Below are positions 56,341-64,000 of a DNA stretch of 64,000 nt, one piece after another. The notes below the pieces were generated by a model that searched no databases, was not told the origin of the DNA, and saw only the letters and a list, made by a program, of their open reading frames with translations. Each line of letters opens with the position of its first letter. The first letter of the stretch is position 1. Both the position numbers and the translations under genes were made by a program. Source of the DNA: Dichetophora obliterata (lineage: Eukaryota > Arthropoda > Insecta > Diptera > Sciomyzidae); NCBI GenBank assembly GCA_963920525.1, contig OY986435.1, positions 258,741,462 through 258,805,461 on the forward strand, written 5' to 3'.

Positions 56341-58268
56341 CACTGGTCAACAGTGGTTATGCCACACGAAGTTTGATAGATAATATTGTTTAAGCTCTAT
56401 TCCCACGTTATGAAACTGAATTTTTTTTTTTTTTTTTTGCCTCAGATTTTTTGTGATGTTGGACTTTGTGTTTTTACGACTTTGATCCTGTTTTTATGCT
56501 CTGGAATCCAAACAACTTAACGCAAAGCAAAAAAAAGCACCATCCTATAGAAAATTAAACAAGCTTTTTAGTGAGGTATTTTTTATTTTTCTGTCATATT
56601 TAGTCTGTAAGATTTTCAGGTTCAAAATAAAATTTAGGATTTTTTTGTTAAAAGTTTGGACTTTTACAAGTATTTTTTTTTTATATTTAGATCCATATTT
56701 ACAAAAAAAATTGGTTTTATCGTATATAATATTTAATTTCCTTAATTCTGATACCAAAAACATAAACATTATCCGAGAGGAAAAATTAAAATAAAAGAAA
56801 ATAAGCTTTCTGAACTGTTGGGATCTCGATTAAAAGGATGGAATTTGCTACATCATGACACTAAAATAAGCTATTTTCGGAATCGTGATCAAATTTTCCA
56901 AACATACTTTTCTCAAGATGGGGACTTGGTGTACTGCAATAATATAAATGGGATTATGCAGATGTTAGAAATCGATTTTGACCCCTCCGACTGGCGTTTA
57001 TTCATTGACGCTTCAAAAGCAAGTTTAAAAGCAGTTTTACTGCATAATAGTAATATCCTTCCTTCTGTACCTCTGGCCCATTCTGCGAATATGAAAGAAA
57101 CTTATGAAAACATGAAGCTTTCACTTGAAAAAATCAGTTACAGCACATATTCTTTCATGTAAAAACTTCATGTTTTCATACGTTGTTCATGTTCACACGT
57201 TGCGATTTAAAAGTTATTGCCCTATTACTCGGACTTCAGCTGGGTTATACCAAATAATAGCAAAGATAAAAAAGAGTATTTTTGTAGGACCCCAAATCAG
57301 ACATTTAATAAAAGATGCACTACTTCAAGAAAAATTGAGCGATTTAGAAAAACCGGCATGGAGTTCTTTAAGGATGTTGTTGCAAATTTTTCGGATAACT
57401 ATAAGAGTGACAGTTACAGAGAGATAGTTAGCGAGCTGTTGTTGGCTTATCAAGCATTGGGCTGCAACATGTCACTAAAGATTCAATTTTACACTCACAC
57501 CTCGATTTTTATAATGAAAACTTGGGGTCTGTGAGCGATGAGCACGGAGAAAGGTTTCACCAAGATATTTTGAAGATGGAAAAGCGTTACCAGGGCAAAT
57601 GGAGCCCATGTATGTTGGCAGATTACTGCTGGACAATCAAAAGGGACCAACCAGGAGCTAAGTTTGCTAGAAAATGTTGATGGTGAGTTTATACTAACAT
57701 TTATTAAAATTTTTACATTGAATGTCATTAAGATACAAGTGGATTACTAAGAGTGCATAATGCTTCATATGACTATATGGCTAGTTCGCTTATTTTATTT
57801 TATTTTAATTGTTCCTCTCGGATAATGTTTATGTTTTTGGTATCAGAATTAAGGAAATTAAATATGAAATACGATAAAACTAAATTTTTTTGTAAATATG
57901 GCTCTAAATATAAAGAAAGTACTTGTAAAAGTCAAAACTTTTAACAAAAAAATCCTAAATTTTATTTTGAACCTGAAAATCTGACAGACTAAATATGGCA
58001 GAAGAAGAAAAATTCCTCACTAAAAAGCTTGTTTAATTTTCTATAGGATGGTGCTTTTTTTTTTTGCTTTGCGTTAAGTTGTTTGGATTCCAGAGCATAA
58101 AAACAGGATCAAAGTCGTAAAAACACAAAGTCCAAAATCACAAAAAATCTGAGGCCAAATAAACAATAAAAAATTCAGTTTCATAACGTGAAAATATAGC
58201 TTAAACAGTTCGTTTATAGTTTTAAAAGTTCGTGTGGCACAAAAAAGTTGCTAAATTATTGACCAGTG
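56341..58268 (+). mobile_element. Second long-TIR transposon, inserted in gag
   Basis: The ends are CACTGGTCAACAG (56341) and ATTGACCAGTG (ending 58268), again CAC...GTG. Inverted repeats of about 450 bp (56341-56795 and 57790-58268) share GCCACACGAA, CACGTTATGAAACTGAA, CTCTGGAATCCAAACAACTT, AATTAAACAAGCTTTTTAGT and TCTGATACCAAAAACATAAA. The flanks are TAG on the left and TAA on the right, a possible decayed 3-bp duplication. The gene inside is related to that of 16207-19660, but the TIR sequence is unrelated at base level. Gag reads up to both sides. Confidence 0.8.
56797..57680 (+). pseudogene. Broken relative of the long-TIR transposase
   Basis: The frame runs ELLGSRLKGWNLLHHDTKIS, WRLFIDASKASLKAVLLHNS, LPSVPLAHSANMKETYENMK and stops at TAA (57160-57162). 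Another frame gives CDLKVIALLLGLQLGYTK (the glycine before the D is cysteine), followed by an internal deletion that removes the CxxC insert and the LPPLHLKLG block. Coding text resumes at IFVGPQIRHLIKDALL, then GCNMSLKIQF, a frameshift, and SVSDEHGERFHQDILKMEKR to a TGA at 57678. The N-terminal zinc-binding part is absent. Alignment with the intact copy shows WRLFID, SLKAVLLHN, DLK, IFxGPQIR and the E/HxH block as the most conserved parts. Confidence 0.85.
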
Positions 58269-58745
58269 TAATTATTAAGTTACTATATTGTAAGTTATTT
58301 GAATTTTTGAAATGGTTTCTGTTTTGAATTTGAAAAATTGTGTTTTTGTCCGAAACTAAACTTTCTTCTGCTGTTAAACATCTATCAACGGCTTCATTAA
58401 ATGTTTTTGGTGTATTTGCCAATAAAATGCTCTGAAATTTGGAATTAATACCTTAAGTTAAAACATTTAACACCATACTTTCGCCAACTTTACATATTGC
58501 AGTTTTTGTTTCTTGAACCGGATTAGTCAAAGTTTTTTTTTCAAAAGAACTTTATTGTTCAGTGTATTTCTAAAATTTTTTCTCTGAATTCAGATATGTT
58601 TTTACTATTTTGTTTAAGTGTACCAAGTTCGCTTAGTACTTGTTGCAAAGTTTTTGGATAAGGATAAGCTTTTCCAATGAACTCTTCCAATTTTTTGGAG
58701 GGCGGTAACAGTATACCAGTATCAAGGAAGACGTAAGTTCAGTCT
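58269..58745 (-). pseudogene. gag N-terminal part of the gypsy-type element
   Basis: Minus frames read LPPSKKLEEFIGKAYPYPKT, QQVLSELGTLKQNSKNISEF and REKILEIH, then after frame changes NTPKTFNEAVDRCLTAEESL, VSDKNTIFQIQNRNHFKNSN. The last fits the end of a capsid domain before the asparagine-rich tail. Reading stops on the right near 58745, where no LTR or primer-binding site is seen. Confidence 0.65.
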
Positions 58746-59908
58746 TCAGCAACGGTAAGACTTTTTTCAATTTTGATTATTTATTACAGCAAAATAGCTA
58801 TATATTGGTGTTTATGTTCATGTCAGCATTTTGTAATGTTAAAAATAACATTTAAGAAAAATCAATATTCGAAATATTATGTTTTTTCAATACTTTTAGT
58901 AAACAAATGTTTCTATGGTTTTTTTAACTCATTTCAAAAGAGATCCTTTTTGAGAGGAATTATTATATAGAAACAAATAATCATATTGTTTTGGTGTAAA
59001 AAGTTAATAATTTACCACTTAAACTTTTTTATTTAATTCTTTGATTCTTATTGCATGCATTTATGTAACTTCTTACGGGTAACTGCCTAACTTTCGTCCT
59101 GTATACGCCCATAAAATAGAATTATAAGAAAAGACAAAGCATTCGCCACCTCGAGTTATTTTTCTTAAAATCTCAAAAAACCTTTAAAGTTTCTTAACAC
59201 AGCAAACAAGTTTTTATGTATCTATTTGCATAGAGCAAATTGTACGAAGACTCAACAAAAACTCAGTTTATCGATTTTTTTTTTGCTGAAAAGATTTACA
59301 TAGACAGAGATCTTAAACAGCTACCCTAACGCTGTTCTTACTGCTGCTTCCTACTACCATAAAATCTTCCCATCATGACTATGGGGAGTGACCTTTCCTT
59401 AATAGTTTTCTTTTGAGCAGTTTTACACAGAATTTTCCTCAAAATTGACTATAACTAAAATCCAAGTAGTTTAAAGTCTAAGATCAACTAGTTGAAGAAC
59501 TCCTCAAGCGCTGCTTTGGAAGTTTGATTGCACTTCATTGCATAGTATTCTTGGAATTAGGCGCATCTCCATCAACTGAACAGCCAAGCTGACTTAAACA
59601 GGCCACAGTTGTTTGTTTAGAGCTCAACGAGCTGACATGTTGTTTAGAGTGAATGAGATGAGCTTAATTGTTTTGGCTGCAGGGTGTTTGCGTAAAATAA
59701 TTGCAATGCTACGGTTTGAATTGCTCATGCAAAAGAAGGCAAAGCACTGCATCTTGATTTAAGATATACAAGCGAAAATATTTCCAAAGCCATGCAAGTG
59801 GGCAAGGATAGATTACCGATAAAGCGTTGTAGTATGTTTTTGTATAACATATATGTATGTGTGTGGCCGCGGTAGAAGTAAAACTTAGTTTAGTAAAAGT
59901 TCTTAAAC
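58746..59908. other. Non-coding stretch
   Basis: No gene or element was identified. Confidence 0.4.
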
Positions 59909-60234
59909 GTGAGCATCATGGTATAATTATTTGACAAGGTAGTAGCGTAGACTGGCTTTTTTTCTCACGAGCGGCGATGGGTAGTTGTCAAAATTAGTTG
60001 TTCATGCAATTAATCAAAGAAATGTGAAAAAATAAGCAACAACTTAACCATAGCTATTCAATCGCAGCAAACTAAAAACATTCGAATAAACTTAGCGAAC
60101 AAATTTAATGAATCAAAGAAAAGTTGAAAATAAGCACATAGCTAGTCAACAGCAGTAAACTAGAACTCCTTTAGCTGTTTTTGACAACTACCAATCGCCA
60201 AAAAACTTCACGGCTACCTTGTCAAATAATTATA

Positions 60235-61387
60235 AAGGGTCCGCCAAATAACTTTTTTTTTTTTTGAAAATTCTATAAAAAAAACTACTGGATATTTCAC
60301 CAATGGCTTCACGAATATTGTCCTTTAAAGCGTCAATTGTCTCTGGCTTGTCGACGTAACACTTATCTTTGAGGGCACCCCACAAATAATAGTCCAACGG
60401 TGTCAAATCGCAGCTCTGAGGTGGCCAAACGACATCAGCTCTGCGGCTGATAATGCAATCTTCAAAAACAGGGCGCAAAACATCGAATGTAGCTTCGGCT
60501 GTGTGGCACGTAGCGCCGTCCTGTTGAAACCAAATGTTGCCAATATCCTCCTCTTCAATTCTTGTGAACGAAAATTCGTTCAACATGGCCCGATAACGAT
60601 CGCCATTGACTGTAACGCCCACTCCTTGCTCATTTTCGAAGAAAAATGGCCCAATTATGTCTCTGGACCAAAATCCGCACCAAACAGTGGCTTGTTTTGG
60701 GTGCAGCGGCTTTTCAATGTATGCGTGCTGGTTTTCTGTGCCCCAAATGCGACAATTTTGCTTGTTTACATACCCGCCAAGATCAAAATGAGCTTCATCT
60801 GAAAAGATGGTTTTTTTGGCAAAATCGGCATCTTCTGTAAGTCGATCGCAGGCCCACTTAGCGAAGCGAAAACGCATTGGATGGTCAGTTGGCTTCAACT
60901 CCTGAACCAATTGGACTTTGTATGGCGTCATACCAAGGTCTTTATGCAAAATTCATCTCAATGATGTCTCCGAAATGTTCAATTGTTGAGAACGACGGTG
61001 AATTGATGTTGATGGCGCTTCATGCACACTTTCTGCCACAGCAGCAATATTCTCGGGTGTACGCACTGCTTTTGGCTTTTCACGCTTTGTTTTATCGATG
61101 AGGATGCCAGTTTATTTCACTTTTTTCACAAGATAACGAACATACGGAGCTGACGGTGCTTCTCTTCTTCCAAAATCCGTATGCAATTTTTGCACACATT
61201 CTGCAACATTACCATGATTTTCAAAGTAATGTCGCAATATTTCCCAGTGTTGTTCAAGCGTATACACAACCATATTCGTTCAGCGGAAGGATAAAACTAA
61301 TTATCTGTCGAATCAGACATGAGCTAAGTGTTACCATTCACGAAATAAGGACTAGTTGAAAAAAAAAACGTTAGATGGCGGACCCTG
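60235..61387 (-). mobile_element. mariner, DD41D (rosa-like), copy 2
   Basis: Ends AAGGGTCCGCC and GGCGGACCCTG are flanked by TA (60233-60234 and 61388-61389). It carries the middle part of the gene that copy 1 lost, but a deletion of about 130 bp removes the last ~37 codons and part of the 3' non-coding region. Short GAAATA-like homology lies at that deletion junction. Confidence 0.9.
60285..61273 (-). pseudogene. mariner transposase (DD41D), two nonsense mutations, C-terminus lost
   Basis: The start ATG is at 61273. An in-frame TAA falls in the DNA-binding half (KVK-stop-TGIL, near 61110) and a TGA after ISETSLR (near 60955). From MHKDLGMTPYKVQ on, the catalytic domain is open: FSDEAHFDLGGY, WFQQDGATCHTAEA and CDLTPLDYYLWGALK. 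Counting from the QQD aspartate to the LDYY aspartate gives 41 intervening residues, so this is DD41D. I associate that spacing with the rosa group of tephritid mariners. The C-terminal helix block after REAIGEI is replaced by read-through of non-coding sequence. Confidence 0.87.
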
Positions 61388-61402
61388 TACCATGGTGAGC
61401 AT

Positions 61403-63068
61403 TAGCGTAAACATAAATGATTACTAAAACATTAATATAAACGCAAATTTAAACGTTAACGTTATCGTAAACTTCAACGTAAACATGAAAGTATGCGTAA
61501 ACTTGGTCGTAGGGTAGAAGAGGACCACTTTTTTTTAAATGGATGTACAAAGAAACCAATTTTTTTAAATTCTGTAAAATTTAGACAGTTACATGCATTA
61601 CATTTGATTTTGCATTTTTATAATAAAAAAACTCGAAAATTTCTATACTTTTTTTTATTACTTCCAAAGGTCCCTAAAGTCTATGGGGTACATTCGCCAA
61701 GGAGATGGGGATGATCAGCCAAGAAATAAAATTCATGATTTTTGAGAAATAGTAAATATATATTTAAAAAGTTTTATTATTCATATACATATGTACCTAG
61801 AATCACTAGAAAAATTCCTTGAGGTCTTGTGCTAGTTTTAGCGGTTTTTAAAAATATAAAAAAATTGTTTTAACCACTACTTCTTGATTGGAACATAAAT
61901 AAACAAAACATAAATACTTCATTTTGAAAACAAACGTTATAAAGAGAGTAAAACAAAAACATGGTTTTTTAAGAAAAAATCAATCATATATAGAAATAAA
62001 TTTGCATGTGAAATAAGATTTATCTTAACGAATTTTATGCGAGATACGCCGGCAAAACCAACGCATCTGCACTGTGGTGAATGTGCTCTAGGAGCAGCCA
62101 CTCTCAAAATTTGTATTTTTCATTTATTTGATAAATTACACAGGCTAACGGCCATTTTGCCCGCAATAACTCACTATGTTTTTCTCATGGACTTCTCACT
62201 AAAAACGAAACATTTAAAAATTTTTGAGATATAAAGTTTTGAAATTTTTTTTTTTTATTTTCGGAGCTGTTCCGACGTATTCGACAATATACCGGGTTTT
62301 AATTAACCGATTAGACCAAACAAGCACTTAACTTAAAGGTAACTTAACTTAAAACGATTTATTATTGCAATGCTTTGAGATTGGTTCAATAGTTCAGATA
62401 TTAGCGATGTTTATAAGTAAGAAAATATGAATTTTTGACAAAAATCTGGGTAAAAAATTCATATATCGTCCTGCGAAAAAAGTATGCGCAAAAATACAAT
62501 TTTTTATGTTTTTTTGCATTACGTTTGAGCTATTAAATATAGAGTATACTACTTTTGATTAAAATTCATGCTTAAATAGTGAGGTTATGAATTTTTTAGT
62601 AGAAGACCTAAATTTAACTCTTTGACTATTCAAACGTTTTTTTTTTTACTTTTACTGCATTAGGAAGTTTGCAGAGGTTTTTGCTGTATTTTTTAACCGA
62701 AGAACGATTGAGCATTGTTTCAATAATGTATTTACCTGATAGTACATTTGTGTTTTCCCAGACATGTGGTGGCTCGATTTTGTATTTCCCAAAACACCCT
62801 ATGTAATAAAAATTAATATTGAAAAAATAAATTAGAACAACTATATTCAAAGAAAAGTGTCGTTCAAAAAGTTATTATTTTCTTCTACCCCTAAAAAATT
62901 AAAAAGGTGTTGCCTAGGTAGAAGGTTATAAAATAATTTATAGGTGCAAGGTTAAACATTTTTTACAGGTAGTCCAACTAGAAATATTATGGAAGATAAA
63001 GTCTGAGTCTTTTAGACTTGCCTATTTTATCTAAAAATATTTAATAAACTACTTATTGTGGCTAACTT
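61403..63068. other. Non-coding stretch, one unexplained short frame
   Basis: The first 100 bp repeat CGTAAAC-like words. A minus-strand 74-codon frame (62626-62850; GCFGKYKIEPPHVWENTNVL) has a more protein-like composition than its neighbours, but no domain or context. GGGTAGAAGA (61511) and its complement near 62890 could be weak inverted ends. Nothing firmer is seen. Confidence 0.35.
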
Positions 63069-63317
63069 ATTGTGGCGACCGTAGCCTTACTAATTTTGCT
63101 GCACTAATTTTTCTGTTCGGTCGTCACCTCTCTGCAGACAATGGAAAACCTCAGAGAGTAAAAATTGCCATGTAAAGCTTCTTGAGAACAAAAGCCGTTC
63201 GGAATCGGCATAAAAACACGTAGGTCCAGTTCTCGGTCATTTGTGATCAAACGTTTAATAACACGCACAACACAATTGATCAATAGAAGCTAGGTCAAAG
63301 TCCTTCCAAAGGGCTGT
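63069..63317 (+). mobile_element. tRNA-derived SINE, family A, copy 6 (promoter deleted)
   Basis: It has the first bases of the head (GTGGCGACCGTAGCC), then a jump to the body (TCTGTTCGGTCGTCACCTCT) and the rest to CCTTCCAAAGGGCTG. About 85 bp including boxes A and B are missing. Confidence 0.8.
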
Positions 63318-63499
63318 TTTTTATAAAAGTTTATAAATAAAGGTAGTATAAATTATGATGATGCCCGATGATGATATATCGGTTTATATCACTCTTACCT
63401 ATATAAAATACACACTTTTTGTGGTTTTGAATAAGTTTGAAAACAAACGCTCGCTTATATGCACAGAAAAATTTTACTTAGTTGATAAAAATTTGTGAA

Positions 63500-64000
63500 A
63501 TGAGTAAAAGAAGTCAAGAGTATCTACAAATGCATAAACCATCCAAACAATTCTGCAGTGTGTGAATTTATGGCAAAAAGAAATGTACATATGCAAATTT
63601 ACTGATGCGCTACTACAAATTTATCTGAAATACTTTGGTATGCTACCGAATCTCACCGATCCATGGACACCACAGTCTCTTTGTGCTATGTGCTAGTCAA
63701 TTCTCGGCAAATAGGCTGGTTACCAAAGGTATAAATCAGTTTGTTTTTTATATATATATTCGTTATATGTTCAACATTTACTTGTTTTATTTCAGCCGAT
63801 ACATGACATTCGACACACCTATGGTTTGGAGAAAGCCATTTTGCCACACGACTGATGGCTACTTCTGTCTTAGCAAATGTTCTGGCCTTGGGAAGGGTTT
63901 GAAATGGAATAATGCCCAAGTGGAATCAGTGATGTTTTCGGTACCGCATTTGAGTGATGTTCCATATCCAGTGTTCCCTGGTTCATCCCTCATAAACAGT
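63500..64000 (+). pseudogene. Third relative of the long-TIR transposase gene, 5' exons, runs off the window
   Basis: From ATG at 63500 the frame reads MSKRSQEYLQMHKPSKQFCS, VCEFMAKRN (a FCxxC finger as in the intact copy). After a frameshift it reads KFTDALLQIYLKYFGMLPN and LCAMC with two TAG stops. A 67-bp intron with GT...TTTCAG borders spans 63729-63795. The next exon opens RYMTFDTPMVWRKPFCHTTD and GYFCLSK, then PHLSDVPYPVFPGSSL, with no stop to the window end. FDTPMVWRKP...GYFC parallels FSAPMTWHHQ...DCYFC of the 547-aa protein, which identifies the family. The catalytic part should lie beyond 64000. The minus-strand frame over 63686-63919 is a shadow. Confidence 0.65.

Larger units (their letters stand above)
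48995..58745 (-). mobile_element. Ty3/gypsy-type LTR retrotransposon, broken by three insertions
   Basis: Read on the minus strand from the right, the order is gag (58745-58269, then the asparagine-rich tail 56340-56100), protease (near 55950), reverse transcriptase (55490-54600), RNase H (54300 and 52494), integrase zinc finger (50834-50500) and integrase core (50272-49805). A purine tract and candidate 3' LTR follow. Protease-RT-RNase H-integrase is the Ty3/gypsy order. Insertions are a mariner (50787-52072), a 1.7 kb repeat (52495-54232) and a long-TIR transposon (56341-58268). No 5' LTR is found on the right, so the copy is truncated there. Many stops make it a dead relic. Confidence 0.8.
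59917..61394. mobile_element. MITE with 26-bp TIRs and 8-bp duplication, split by a mariner
   Basis: The left end CATGGTATAATTATTTGACA is matched by the right end once the mariner (60235-61387) and one TA are removed, giving a perfect 26-bp inverted repeat. More distal similarity (GGCGAT(G/T)GGTAGTTGTCAAAA) extends to about 75 bp. The direct repeat GTGAGCAT flanks it (59909-59916 and 61395-61402). Eight-base duplications occur in P and hAT elements; the CATG start and AAGGT stretch recall P-element ends. The original element was about 320 bp and non-coding, with a twofold internal repeat (AATCAAAGAAA... at 60012 and 60112). Confidence 0.82.

Noticed and set aside
63686..63919. Minus-strand 77-codon frame at the window end
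   Set aside because: The plus strand has a splice acceptor, a matching intron and family similarity (PMVWRKP...GYFC), so the minus frame is a shadow.

Overview
The window looks like AT-rich non-coding DNA from a higher fly. The best guess is a tephritid fruit fly: introns are 61-68 bp, the mobile-element content is typically dipteran, and there are two copies of a DD41D mariner of the type I know as the 'rosa' family from Ceratitis (recalled, not searched). Only one piece of ordinary host coding sequence is convincing, a single immunoglobulin-domain exon (+ strand, 3180-3318) of a cell-adhesion-type gene. Nearly everything else is transposable elements, often nested.

Layout. 16-895: short element with CAC...GTG ends, full of TTTGC motifs. 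1.6 kb: LINE scrap. 3.2 kb: Ig exon. 4.2-7.4 kb: foldback inverted repeat split by a LINE 3' end with a 0.2 kb (TTTA)n tail and by a 1.1 kb insertion with an 8-bp target duplication that carries a hairpin and a SINE. 7.9-9.1 kb: hAT relic. 9.5 kb: second type of SINE. 12.5-15.2 kb: TA-flanked element with internal repeats, interrupted by mariner copy 1. 16.2-19.7 kb: intact-looking long-TIR transposon with a spliced 547-codon gene. 21.1-25.7 kb: element with GTGATGTGT-type end repeats that received an RTE-like LINE and a piggyBac derivative. 26-28.2 kb: element with degenerate tandem repeats, then a Tc1 relic. 32.8 kb: MITE. 34-35.7 kb: LINE and gag fragments. 36.4-38.1 kb: Tc1-like element with an intron. 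40.9 and 44.9 kb: two TIR elements. 46.2-47.1 kb: three SINEs in tandem. 49-58.7 kb: minus-strand Ty3/gypsy-type retrotransposon broken by a mariner, a 1.7 kb repeat and a second long-TIR element. 59.9-61.4 kb: a MITE whose own terminal repeat is split by mariner copy 2. 63.5-64 kb: first exons of a third relative of the long-TIR transposon gene.

The most interesting system is that long-TIR family, seen three times. It has a CxxC-rich N-terminus, an RNase-H-like core with a CxxC insert, 67-68 bp introns, terminal inverted repeats of 0.4-0.5 kb and CAC/GTG termini. The 16.2-19.7 kb copy keeps an uninterrupted reading frame after splicing and an exact TTA duplication, so it could be recently active. 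I cannot assign it firmly to a named superfamily. The CMC/Chapaev group is a candidate on terminus and target-site grounds only.
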